Source: Skeletonema tropicum
Taxonomy: Eukaryota; Bacillariophyta; Thalassiosirophyceae; Thalassiosirales; Thalassiosiraceae
Length of the DNA stretch: 64,000 nt
Direction of reading: 5' to 3'
Assembly (NCBI GenBank): GCA_037178625.1
Contig: CM074133.1
Span: 2,914,001-2,978,000, forward strand
In this document: positions 1-10,852 of the stretch, piece after piece
How positions within the stretch are numbered: the first letter of the stretch is position 1
Layout: every line of letters begins with the position of its first letter
Made by a program: the position numbers and the translations under genes
Notes under the pieces: model-generated
Databases searched by the model: none
What the model saw: only the letters and a program-made list of their open reading frames with translations
What the model was told of the DNA's origin: nothing

Positions 1-19
1 CGATAACCACAAAGAAAAA

Positions 20-1052
20 TTGACCGATCAGCACCTGAAAAATATGACCGATGCCGATAGCAAAGATAAGGCAGAGAAGAATAAGAAGAGGACGGCGCTG
101 AGAAATTATATCGTTCATGCTGCCAACGCTATCGTACCATTGCGTGATGGGCAGCACCACAACAGTTTCATCAAGATAGATGGAGACAACTCTCTTGATT
201 ATGATACAGTTGTGGAGTACATGGCCTCCAAGTATAATATTGTTGAGGTTGAACGTTCATGTGCTGAAAAATACATGACAGAAATGAAAATCACAGATGA
301 AATCACCTCTGACATGGTAGTTGAAAATGGTAGAGTTCGACTTAAAGTCTTCCAATCAATTGACCAATATAATGGCATACGCAGTGCCGTTGCATGGGTC
401 TACAAAGTAGCGAGAGTGGAGATGCCTTTTGCGCAAGAGCTTGGGACTTACATTTTAGGTATTACTCGCCACGTTGCCGCCGCCAAGCAACACCTTGGTC
501 TCAAGCTTACGAAGGGCAAAGCTGTGTTGAAGCCTGAAGCATTCGAGCCTGGTAATCGAGGACTTGACCATCGAACTTCGCAATGAATTGAAGGAGGTGA
601 AGGAGTCCCTTCGAAATCACCGCCATGAATTCACCAGTGACTCCGTTGAAGCGGCGGAGCTGCCAGCACTCAACACATGTACCATTTTTGACGAAGACGA
701 AGACGCTCCTGCCTCGGATGATGATTCTAACGATGCTGTATCAAACGAAGTAACCAAGAACCAACAACCCAACAAGGAGAAGCAGTTACAAAAGCGCAAG
801 AGGCTCAAGAAAGGTGTGGAGTTCATGAAAAAGCGCAGGTTGTTACTTGGCTTCCACCACAACAAGTTGAATGTTTTGCCAAGGGATTACACCTTCACAC
901 CAATGTCCGTTACCTCTTTCATCTCTATGTATCTAGTCGGTGATGCGGAGAATAATATCCCTCCTCTTGGCACTTTGAGAAGTTCAGATGTGGTGCATTT
1001 TAAATCAAAGAAGGGAACTGATATAGGAAATAGAGTCCGTGGAAAGAGATGA
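20..1052 (+). pseudogene. Crypton-like tyrosine recombinase remnant, copy 1
   Basis: Two overlapping open frames (20-586 and 564-1052) read as the two ends of one protein. The first resembles the N-terminal core-binding half of diatom Crypton-type tyrosine recombinases: a stretch around YNGIRSAVAWVYKVARVEMP followed by KQHLGLKLTKGKA. The second, basic and with a charged helix (IELRNELKEVKESLRNHR), resembles their C-terminal DNA-binding region (NNIPPLGTLRSSDVVHFK). The catalytic recombinase domain expected between them is absent, and the frame changes at the join. The copy ends abruptly near 1047, where homology to the second copy stops. The family call rests on remembered family features, not a search. 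A deleted, non-autonomous derivative is the simplest reading. Confidence 0.4.
106..1047 (+). repeat. 942-bp direct duplication, copy 1
   Basis: By eye this segment is identical to 3641-4582 (offset 3535). Homology begins in the sequence ttatatcg and ends at ggaaag; the flanks on both sides are unrelated. Confidence 0.9.
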
Positions 1053-3048
1053 AGATCCTGCGAAGTAATCACTTGGGATTTCATGATCCTTCTTCGCTTC
1101 TTTCCACTTCTTGTTCGGGTTGGTTATGATGTTGGTAATCCTGGTTGTCAGGTCTGTCCTGTCTTTGATGAAATTGCCCTTGATTGCTGCTGCGTACGAT
1201 GTTTCTGTGATTTCTTCCAACTTTCTCTTGCTATACCTTGTCTTCGACTCTTCTGCCTTCCCCTCCAAGTATTTCACCCAATTTGCTCGCTTCTTGTACG
1301 ATTCGCAGAACTGGCCATTTTTGCTTTCTCTTGCAATTTTTTAATCGGTTCGTTGAAATGTTGCTTCCGGTCCAGTATATGGCACTGTCCGACGGGTATG
1401 CTTGATCTTTGGAGCCAAGTGTTTTGCCTCTGCTGGTAGCCACGTACATTGTTCCAAGAAACTTGCTAATCTCCCACAACTCATCTGCTGGATCTATTAT
1501 CATGCGGTTCCAGCGGTCTCCTTTGTCGAATCCAGCTTCGAGTCCTTGACAGCGGTGGATGGTGATGGCGTAGGCAATTTGCAATGGCATGAATAATGCG
1601 GTGCAGCATCCCCTGTTGCAAATCTGCTCGTAGGGTGGGATTGGCACGTGCTGTGCGCAATAAGTTGGGGTAGGATGCATTTGTATCAGTATGAAATGAG
1701 TTAGTAGTGTTTTCGCAGAGAGTGGCAATTGTCTTGTGTCTTTCGTGTGTCAACTTTTACTCACCGTTGGGTTGTTCTTGTCCCATGGGTCCTCGCCTGG
1801 TGGTGGTTTGTATGTAGGGAAATCCACAACAATGTACTTCGGTAGGCTAACCTCACCTTTTCCGTTTGGTCCAACGGAGCGATCCTCCCTCGATACCGTC
1901 TTGGACTGCCACCTTGACTTCATTTTGACTTTCATCTAGCCAATGGTGCTTTCTTGCAGTGCTCAAAAGCTTTCGTTGACCTTCGACTGTTGTCACATTA
2001 GCAGTTAATGCCTCTGATATTTCTCTTTTCGTTTCATCTGTGCCACTACCATCATCTCCGTTGAGTACGTCGATTAAGTGTGATAGCTCTGGAACATACG
2101 TGAATGGCAATCCGTAAGCCACACTAGTCCTCGCTTCTTCACTGGATGCAATCAATGACATATGAGTTGCATTGACTGGTTCTGTCTTCTCCTGTTATTA
2201 ATGTGGAGTAGCATCAATCAAGTGTTAGTTGTGAGTTCAGCAACGGATCTATAAATCAATATTCGTTTAATCGCACAGTGAGCAATTATACAAATCAAGT
2301 AGCATGATGTAGTTTGGCTGCAGCAATCGATCGACGAATCAATATTACCAAAATTGTACAGTGATCAAATTTACAAATTCGTTCTGTGCAACATCGCAAT
2401 CGATCAACGAATCAACATTCCCAAATTTGTACAGTGATCAATTTTACAAAATGGTTCGTTGCGCAGATTCAACAAAAGTAAACTCACGCAATCTTCCGCG
2501 GAATCATCCTCCGCTGCTTTCTTGCTGAAGTGTAAGTGTATCTGACTGTCGTTCATTTCTTTGTTGTCGCCGGATTTACCCGTAGCCACCAGTTTCAATA
2601 GCCCGAGTATCTTCTCTTGCTGTGGTACCGCTTGATTTACATTCTCCGCTACCAATTTGCCTTCTGGATCCAAATGGGTGAAGCAAACGAAAACCGTAGC
2701 ACTAATTTTTGTTGGCAGGCCCGTATTTGTGCCTTTGATGTAATGCTCAGGTCGATCTTCCTCGACTTGCTGCGTAGTCGTTTCTGTACCTGCTGTTGGT
2801 TTGTCAGGGGTGATAACGTTGTTGGTGGTTGGTCTGGTGACAGCCTCGGCAGTATGATCGGTAGGTGTGTTATTCTTTCCGGGGGTGTTCATCTGATTGT
2901 CTGGCGGACTCGTTGTCTCCTTTAACGTGCTTTTTGCGTCCACAGCTTCAGCTGCAGATTCAACAGCAGATTCAGTTGCATCTGTAGCTTCAGGTGAGTT
3001 CATGGTGTCGTCGTTATCGTGTTCAGTTGGATGTTGTTCGTCGGTCAT
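1048..3048 (-). pseudogene. PIF1/RecD-like helicase fragment
   Basis: The best-supported part is exon 1650-1048, whose product contains PLQIAYAITIHRCQGLE and GTMYVATSRGKT, the C-terminal motifs of PIF1-type superfamily 1 helicases. The upstream exon gives LPKYIVVDFPTY...DPWDKNNPT, which joins through a GTGAGT...CACAG intron (1764-1651, 114 nt) to HVPIPPYEQIC, as in algal PIF1-like proteins. A 561-nt first exon (3048-2488) and a 296-nt phase-0 intron (2487-2192) fit, but the N-terminal region is low in complexity and no Walker A motif is seen. Frame changes of one base are needed near 1900 and near 1320 (an A5 run). The 3' end stops at the breakpoint of the flanking duplication. It is probably a truncated gene carried in mobile DNA. 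Confidence 0.6.
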
Positions 3049-3431
3049 GATTTGGTGGAGCGCTGTTGCGTTTTATGCGAGATCTGTGCGGCCGGATTCG
3101 TTGGGTGCGGTGCTTTGCTCTGAATTACTTCCGGAACTTCAACTTGAAGTGTTGGGATTTTCCCCCCTCCTATCCCCGCTGAAATGCCCATTTTGATTGT
3201 CATTTAGATGCTATATCTTATGATTTAGATCTAAAAATCGCTTGTTTTGTGCTAAAAAGGACTTTTCCAGGCTAATTAAGTCAGATTGTCGATGAGCTTC
3301 TTCGTTCTTTCCGGTGTGCATCCCCGTCACCCTCTATTTTCTTAATTTTTTCTCTGAGTGACGTGGTAAACTTCGTTACTTAAGGAATTAGTACACTTGA
3401 TTCCAATCGTCTTACGTCACAAAGTACCAAA

Positions 3432-4860
3432 TTGTGCACAGCACAATTATACCAATTAAGGCCAACGTCATTGCAGAGCAACTTTATAGCCGAATTCCGT
3501 TGTAAAAAGACTACTAACAAACCAAAGTGCAATGGCCAACTACAAAATGACACAATACTCGACAGGCCCCGAGGGCCTGCGCTGAACCCGCCACAGGCAC
3601 CACCACGCCACCACTCTCGCCACATTCTGCGCACCCCTGTTTATATCGTTCATGCTGCCAACGCTATCGTACCATTGCGTGATGGGCAGCACCACAACAG
3701 TTTCATCAAGATAGATGGAGACAACTCTCTTGATTATGATACAGTTGTGGAGTACATGGCCTCCAAGTATAATATTGTTGAGGTTGAACGTTCATGTGCT
3801 GAAAAATACATGACAGAAATGAAAATCACAGATGAAATCACCTCTGACATGGTAGTTGAAAATGGTAGAGTTCGACTTAAAGTCTTCCAATCAATTGACC
3901 AATATAATGGCATACGCAGTGCCGTTGCATGGGTCTACAAAGTAGCGAGAGTGGAGATGCCTTTTGCGCAAGAGCTTGGGACTTACATTTTAGGTATTAC
4001 TCGCCACGTTGCCGCCGCCAAGCAACACCTTGGTCTCAAGCTTACGAAGGGCAAAGCTGTGTTGAAGCCTGAAGCATTCGAGCCTGGTAATCGAGGACTT
4101 GACCATCGAACTTCGCAATGAATTGAAGGAGGTGAAGGAGTCCCTTCGAAATCACCGCCATGAATTCACCAGTGACTCCGTTGAAGCGGCGGAGCTGCCA
4201 GCACTCAACACATGTACCATTTTTGACGAAGACGAAGACGCTCCTGCCTCGGATGATGATTCTAACGATGCTGTATCAAACGAAGTAACCAAGAACCAAC
4301 AACCCAACAAGGAGAAGCAGTTACAAAAGCGCAAGAGGCTCAAGAAAGGTGTGGAGTTCATGAAAAAGCGCAGGTTGTTACTTGGCTTCCACCACAACAA
4401 GTTGAATGTTTTGCCAAGGGATTACACCTTCACACCAATGTCCGTTACCTCTTTCATCTCTATGTATCTAGTCGGTGATGCGGAGAATAATATCCCTCCT
4501 CTTGGCACTTTGAGAAGTTCAGATGTGGTGCATTTTAAATCAAAGAAGGGAACTGATATAGGAAATAGAGTCCGTGGAAAGATGAAGCCTTTTATGAAAA
4601 TAGTAGAGAAGTATGCCCGGAGAAAAGGTGTCTGGATCGAGAAAATATGCGATTGGACCCCTGCACTAGTTACAAAAATGTGGGGTGCCATCAGTGACGA
4701 GTTTGAAGCTGATTTCTGCAAATCAAATCGCACGGGAGAGCTGGCTTGGACCACCGTGTTCGGGAGGATGACAGCTGCAAACGCATTCGGTAACCCAAGG
4801 AACAAGTTAGAGATTGCGAAACGAAAAGAAGAGCAGGCAGAGGAGAATAATCTTGTGTAG
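3432..4860 (+). pseudogene. Crypton-like tyrosine recombinase remnant, copy 2
   Basis: Frames 3432-4121 and 4099-4860 repeat the arrangement of copy 1 with the same missing catalytic centre and the same frame change, so both copies descend from one deleted ancestor. This copy continues beyond the duplicated block (4583-4860) with a basic C-terminus (MKPFMKIVEKYARRKGVW...ELAWTTVFGRMTAANAFG) that copy 1 lacks. Its N-terminal 73 codons come from unrelated upstream DNA, so the start is uncertain. The product could be a DNA-binding protein without recombinase activity. Confidence 0.4.
3641..4582 (+). repeat. 942-bp direct duplication, copy 2
   Basis: Partner of 106-1047. The two copies bracket the helicase fragment in direct orientation. 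Confidence 0.9.
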
Positions 4861-5383
4861 GTATGCATTAAATGTATACATTATTACTTTCAACCTCTTC
4901 GTTTAGTTGCATTGCAATAAGTACTTCTATGCATAAATAATGTAGTGCGGTATTAAGGTGCGCTGCCACTGGGGCCCAGGCGGGCACAGGGAGGCAGCTT
5001 GTACCAGGCTTGTACCCCGTAGACAGGGCCTTTTGTGCCCAGTGTAAAAATTACACTGAAATTTGATCCACTTGTACTTAAGTACTTCTACCACACATAA
5101 TATAATCATCTAACTACCAGAACTGATTCATGGATGCTGTTTTGCTTGACACTGAATCCGTTCGATCATACTAATGATGTCTTCGTCGATGAGCAAGCTC
5201 GGATGAGCCTCGACCTCGAATGAAATTCTTGTTTGGCGAATGCCTCCGTCTTGAACCCGGATAGGGATAGGATTTGCCGTCGACCCCTTCCTGCGCTTCA
5301 CGTTACAGGTCCTGGGGATGTCATGAAACTGCCGTTAAGTTGTTGCGGACAATGCCTGTGCCTCTGTGGAAGGCGCGGCGGAT
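4861..5383. other. Non-coding spacer
   Basis: No convincing gene is seen between the recombinase remnant and the DUF6824 gene. Short open frames here have no recognisable domain. Confidence 0.5.
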
Positions 5384-7305
5384 CTAACTGTTGCTGCGCC
5401 GAAACGGCAACTGATTATTAGAAGTGGCCAGCAGCTGATTTTGCTGCAGCACCATACTGCGTTGTAGTTGATTAGTTTGCTGGGACTGGGGAGCGTTGGA
5501 TATCCCTAAGCTAGGATTTGGTTGGCGTTGTAAATGGCTCAGCACATTGTTGAGCAAAAGTGCACTTGATGATGCTGGAAGATTCGATTGCTGCTGCAGA
5601 TTCAGTAAGAGATTAGTAGCTGACTGAGGTTGACGCCCCCTCAAGAATGGGGCAGATGTGGAGATTGACATAGACATAGGAAGTGACGCAGACGGGACCA
5701 CATTCTGCTGATTCAAGAGTTGCTGGAGGAGGAGAAGTTGATTTGGTTGCTGTTGTTGCTGTTGCTGTGCCTGATTCAGCAGATGATGAGTCATCCCAAC
5801 ATTCAAAGCAGGTTGAAGTGCAGTTTGTGGCTGCAGCAACTGTCCCAAAGGATTATTCGGGGGAACCAACATGTGCTGAAGCTGAAGCCGAAGAAGTTGC
5901 TGTTGTTGCTGCTGTTAGAAATGATAAAGTCACTGTCCCAGTAATCGATTACTGGGACAGTGACTTTATCATTTCTAACATAATGCAAGTCACCAGTTCG
6001 AGTCCAGCGAGGTAAAAAGCCTCTATTTCCCACCTAGAGAGAGGTATGGATAAGAGGAAATACTACTGCGGGTAAGCGGACTAGGAGATAAAGATCTAGC
6101 TAGAGGAATACTAGTACTGTAATTCCCACTAGATGTAGGTGGACGCTGCAAGGTGTGACCTGCGCTAGCCTACTCCTGTCTCCAGTAATCGACTAGAGAT
6201 GGCATGGACTTACGGTCCTGTCAAGGCTCGTAATCCTGTCATCAGTCTAGGAACGGACTGGTGACTTGCATTATGTTAGAAATGATAAAGTCACTGTGTT
6301 AGAAATGATAAAGTCACTGTCCCAGTAATCGATTAGAGATGGCATGGACTTACGGTCCTGTCAAGGCTCGTAATCCTGTCATCAGTCTAGGAACGGACTG
6401 GTGACTTGCATTATGTTAGAAATGATAAAGTCACTGTCCCAGTAATCGATTACTGGGACAGTGACTTTATCATTTCTAACAGCTGCTGCTGCTGCGTCTG
6501 GAGAAGTAGCTGAATCAATCCATTCTGATCTGCACTTTCATTGCTAGAAGTATTGTCTGCAGATGTTGGGAGGGTGGCAACTGCGCTACTAGTGCTAGAT
6601 TGATGCAATTGCTGTAGAAGATGAAGTTGCTGCTGCAGATTGGAATTTCCAGGCACACGAAACAGATCAGTTGCAGATTGTGTGTTATTCCTTGTGCCTT
6701 GTGCCCCTCCCCTCCAGACAGCAAGCTCATGATGTGCCACAGATGATGAATCATTTTGACCTAACACTTGGTTCGTTGTCTCTTCTTGGTCTTGTTGAAG
6801 ATGATCCGATCGATCAACGCTCTGCTGCTGAGATCTTTGACGGGAACGCCGCAGTTCTTCTCTCCTCCGTTTCGATTCCTCCTTTTCTCTACTGGCATAC
6901 GCCATCGCTTGCACTACCCTATCGGCTGCTTCTCTGTTCGACAGCTCCTTCCATTGACCAGTTTCAGAACACCTTTTGAGAAATCTACCGGGGGGATCCT
7001 TCGAATAGACGGCTTCCATGATGGCCTTGGAGATGTCCATCTTTTGCTTCTTCCTTTCAGCCCTTTTATAGGCATCCTTTGTGGGAAAACAGTGGAATGT
7101 GGATGTTATAGAGAATAACTCAGCTATCATTTCTCATACGTTCGGCAATTGGGCGAAAGAAAAATAATTGGAATATAAAGTATCCTACCTTCTGCTTGTC
7201 AATCATCTTCCGAAATTGCTTATTGCCGGGATGTTGATTGCACCAAGCTCCACGGCCTGACAGAACATCGTTATCAGTTGGCGTCATTCTTTTTTGACAC
7301 GTCAA
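5384..7305 (-). pseudogene. DUF6824-domain poly-Q protein, interrupted by an insertion
   Basis: Exon 1 (7305-7189) encodes DNDVLSGRGAWCNQHPGNKQFRK, the start of the DUF6824 domain found in diatom proteins, often presumed nuclear regulators. A 112-nt GT-AG phase-0 intron (7188-7077) joins it to DAYKRAERKKQKMDISKAIM...PPGRFLKRCSETGQWKEL, which completes the domain. A Q/N/L-rich low-complexity tail follows. At 6481 the poly-Q codons run into an inverted-repeat element and stop at 6450. Beyond the element (5872-5384) the tail continues with QLLQPQTALQPAL and long Q runs. Taking out the element plus one 5-bp target duplication (574 nt) puts both parts back in one frame, so the gene was intact before the insertion. 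Whether a truncated DUF6824 protein is still made is unknown. Start Met is at 7305 or 7287. Confidence 0.8.
5913..6481. mobile_element. 569-bp palindromic inverted-repeat element inside a poly-Q tract
   Basis: Both ends carry TGTTAGAAATGATAAAG followed by a near-perfect palindrome of about 66 nt centred on ATCGAT, and then a further inverted block (ATAATGCAAGTCACCAGT). Host sequence on both sides is GCTGC, a probable 5-bp target duplication within the CAG/CAA repeat. The interior has a partly duplicated block (about 6190-6296 and 6332-6440). No open frame for a transposase is present, so it is non-autonomous. Confidence 0.85.
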
Positions 7306-8297
7306 ATCGACGAGTAACTAGAGGCGAGTGAAGGTCGTCACAACCACTGTGGGTGCCAGGTGCCAAACTGGTTTCACTGAAACACTTGCGACTTCGACTG
7401 TGACCAAAAGAGCTGAGTTCCGCCTGTTGCATCCTGCTTACAGGCCTTACAGGCCTTACAGGCGGGAGGTTGAGCCTACTTACGCGGAAAATTGCTGGTT
7501 TCATCTTGTCAAGTGTGTATCTTGCAGTTTAAGTACAATATATAGTTGAAGTAGATGTAGAAAAAAAAATAAAAGTAGACCGTGTTGATGACTTCGGTAC
7601 CAACCCGAGCCCCTCGCTCCTGTTCAAAAGTGTTCGCTCGCTGCGCTTGGCTCGTACATTACTCCTATAATTTGGCCGGCCATCAGCCATCATGACTAGC
7701 ATGAAGCTAGAGGGTACCTTCAAATGCATAGCTCGACGAAAATATACGCTTTCATCACCTACCCAGCACAGTATATACTCACATAATAGTCACCTAAAGG
7801 ATAGTATCTCGGGAATAGCATGTAAACCACTTCCCTGAAACTTAATTTTGGCCGCTCGGGCCCAAAGCTAGAGCATTTTACTAATAAAAAAATTGGCGGG
7901 AAGAGGGCGCGTCACGTTTCGTCAAGGTTTTGAATTCCTACAAATTTGGTTGAATTCCTACGGTGAGGAGTTTCTACGTGAATTTTGTACCAGTGGAACC
8001 TCTCTTATATCTCTAGAGAGCACGGTGGATTCGAGACCGCCGCGGCAGATGACATTTGTGTGACTCCGACCTATGTACTAATTCCTACGTAGAAGGTAGT
8101 TAGTGAGTTTGACCAATAAACCACCCCTGAGACGGAAACCCCGAATATATTCATGTTCCCCAGGCTCTTGCGAGTTAGAAGATGCTGGGTGTTTCCGTCT
8201 CATTGGTTGGTTGTCGAAAGTATTCACCCCTAAAATAACTAGTGTATACACACGGTATTCGCTTTTTGTGTGGGAGAACATGATGAGAGAGAGAGAG
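7306..8297. other. Intergenic DNA
   Basis: No gene seen. The stretch repeats the motif GAATTCCTAC (near 7931 and 7951), which also appears at the ends of the element at 24100-25667, so fragments of related mobile DNA are likely. Confidence 0.4.
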
Positions 8298-8617
8298 GTC
8301 CATCCCGAACCGGGACGGCCGGGACGGGACGGGATTTTTTCGACCGGATAATCCGATCTGTCCCATCAAACCCCGATCCGGGTTATCCGGGATTGACCTT
8401 TCCACGGCAGCCAGCTTGAAGTTTGCCCGAATTCGCGCCCAAGACGCGAATTTCTCGAAGTAGTGAACTCCATTCGGGTGTTTAGTAAGGCTGTTATCCC
8501 CATTATTTCGTCAAAATACCCATAATTATACACAACTAACCAAAACCGGATTATCCGTCCCGTCGGACCCCGTCCCGCTCTGGAAACCGGATAGGGTGAC
8601 GGGACGGTTCGGGATGG
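8298..8617. repeat. GC-rich inverted-repeat segment, about 320 bp
   Basis: The left side has CCATCCCGAACCGGGACGG and the right side has the approximate reverse complement (GACGGGACGGTTCGGGATGG). Between them are repeats of GGGACGGGAC and of CCGGATAATCCG-type palindromes. No coding potential is visible. Confidence 0.5.
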
Positions 8618-8714
8618 TCTACCCTACCTAACCTCTACCAAGCTCATATTATTGCCTGCTTCTCCAAATCTTATACCCTACTGAAGCAAAAATCATAGCG
8701 GAAGCCGTCTTGGA

Positions 8715-8722
8715 AGATATTC
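8715..8722. repeat. Left 8-bp target-site duplication of the tandem array
   Basis: AGATATTC lies immediately before the first array unit and is repeated exactly at 21545-21552 immediately after the last unit. Confidence 0.8.
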
Positions 8723-9784
8723 GGCAGCTAGTTTGTGCTGGTGGAGACCCCTAGGACATAAGGTACCTATTCCTTCAGTAGGCTTATGTCTAGGGGTCTA
8801 CATACGTACGATGGAATAAGTATCTTATGTCTAGGGGTTACGAGAAAGTCCTGAAAGGAGTTTTAAAATTGAGAGTTCCGATTCTACCAGACCTTGACCA
8901 GACTTTACAAACATGAAATCATCTACTAACCTTGTAGAACTCGTGATACGAGCAAAAAAAGGCAGCACTCCCCCCCCTGCATTGATAGAATTACCCCCGC
9001 GTTGGGGTCGAACCGTAAATAGTAGCGATGCTGCTTTCAAGTCCACTGACGATAAACGCAACCCCCCTTCTAAGTTAACGCAGAGTAAATCCGTCAAAGT
9101 AATTCCTGCCAGAACCTTCATTCAGCAATCGTAGGCAACTAATCTATGTGGAGTTCGACGACGAGATCGGAATAATCGAGAAGTATGCATTCGTCTACTG
9201 CAGCTCACTAAGAAGTGTCAAATTTCTGGGCGTCAAGATCATTCAAGCGTGTGCATTCACTTGTTGTACAGCACTAAAGCATGTAGACTTCGGTGACAAG
9301 CTGGAAAGAATTGAAAAGAGTGCATTCTTACGTGACTCTCATTCCATATACTGCCTGCCACATTTGTAATGCGCTACATTCTCACGGGAATAATTATTAT
9401 TCTGCTGTGTCTATTTATTAATTGAATAATTGAAGGAGACATTCCACACTTGATGTGGATAGAGTTATTTACATCACATCATGTGAGGCCATCACGGTAC
9501 TTTTTCTAAATGAATCATGCCTCTTGATGTATTATTATTCTACACGCAGACGTACATTATCTTCTTCGACAAAAATATTATCATCGACGGTCCATGGGAT
9601 AAGTTCTCTGGCGGCGAACCTTACATCGACAACAGCATACTACAGTAATGACTACTACTAGACTGCTACTACGGATCTTTTGACTTTTTGACATGGTCGA
9701 GCGAGATCTTTCTTTTTCTCTTCTCTTTTTCCCCTCTTCTCCTCCTTTTCCTTAAAACTCATCCACCAGCACCACCTCGATGCC
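8717..9784 (+). repeat. Array unit 1 (1068 bp)
   Basis: Tract type CTCTTTTT with CTCCTCCTTTTCC; the diagnostic base in TCTCAYGGG is C. Confidence 0.9.
8913..9369 (+). pseudogene. BspA-like LRR gene fragment (present in all 12 units)
   Basis: Frame 8913-9134 ends in KSVKVIPARTF, and frame 9103-9369 continues with RQLIYVEFDDEIGIIEKYAF, SSLRSVKFLGVKIIQACAF and LKHVDFGDKLERIEKSAF. These follow the repeating pattern of diatom BspA-type (LRR_5) leucine-rich-repeat proteins, starting at the usual first repeat. A one-base frame change and a stop separate the two parts, and a second disruption follows SAFLRDS. The protein is only about 120 residues, far shorter than the family. The same lesions are in every copy (457-bp segments starting at 9981, 11049, 12117, 13186, 14255, 15325, 16394, 17463, 18532, 19601 and 20671), so the fragment was already broken when amplified. 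It looks like a host gene piece captured by the element. Confidence 0.75.
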
Positions 9785-10852
9785 ATATTCGGCAGCTAGT
9801 TTGTGCTGGTGGAGACCCCTAGGACATAAGGTACCTATTCCTTCAGTAGGCTTATGTCTAGGGGTCTACATACGTACGATGGAATAAGTATCTTATGTCT
9901 AGGGGTTACGAGAAAGTCCTGAAAGGAGTTTTAAAATTGAGAGTTCCGATTCTACCAGACCTTGACCAGACTTTACAAACATGAAATCATCTACTAACCT
10001 TGTAGAACTCGTGATACGAGCAAAAAAAGGCAGCACTCCCCCCCCTGCATTGATAGAATTACCCCCGCGTTGGGGTCGAACCGTAAATAGTAGCGATGCT
10101 GCTTTCAAGTCCACTGACGATAAACGCAACCCCCCTTCTAAGTTAACGCAGAGTAAATCCGTCAAAGTAATTCCTGCCAGAACCTTCATTCAGCAATCGT
10201 AGGCAACTAATCTATGTGGAGTTCGACGACGAGATCGGAATAATCGAGAAGTATGCATTCGTCTACTGCAGCTCACTAAGAAGTGTCAAATTTCTGGGCG
10301 TCAAGATCATTCAAGCGTGTGCATTCACTTGTTGTACAGCACTAAAGCATGTAGACTTCGGTGACAAGCTGGAAAGAATTGAAAAGAGTGCATTCTTACG
10401 TGACTCTCATTCCATATACTGCCTGCCACATTTGTAATGCGCTACATTCTCATGGGAATAATTATTATTCTGCTGTGTCTATTTATTAATTGAATAATTG
10501 AAGGAGACATTCCACACTTGATGTGGATAGAGTTATTTACATCACATCATGTGAGGCCATCACGGTACTTTTTCTAAATGAATCATGCCTCTTGATGTAT
10601 TATTATTCTACACGCAGACGTACATTATCTTCTTCGACAAAAATATTATCATCGACGGTCCATGGGATAAGTTCTCTGGCGGCGAACCTTACATCGACAA
10701 CAGCATACTACAGTAATGACTACTACTAGACTGCTACTACGGATCTTTTGACTTTTTGACATGGTCGAGCGAGATCTTTCTTTTTCTCTTCTCTTTTTCC
10801 CCTCTTCTCCTCCTTTTCCTTAAAACTCATCCACCAGCACCACCTCGATGCC
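9785..10852 (+). repeat. Array unit 2 (1068 bp)
   Basis: Same pyrimidine tract as unit 1, but the diagnostic base in TCTCAYGGG is T. Confidence 0.9.

Noticed and set aside
5992..6003. AGTTCGAGTCC as a tRNA T-arm inside the palindromic element
   Set aside because: No acceptor stem, anticodon arm or A box could be placed around it.
8831..9121. Minus frame of 96 residues in each unit
   Set aside because: It is antisense to the LRR fragment and unchanged simply because the units are nearly identical; no domain.
9455..9661. Plus frame of 68 residues in each unit, downstream of the LRR piece
   Set aside because: AT-rich, low complexity and without similarity to LRR repeats; not supported as coding.
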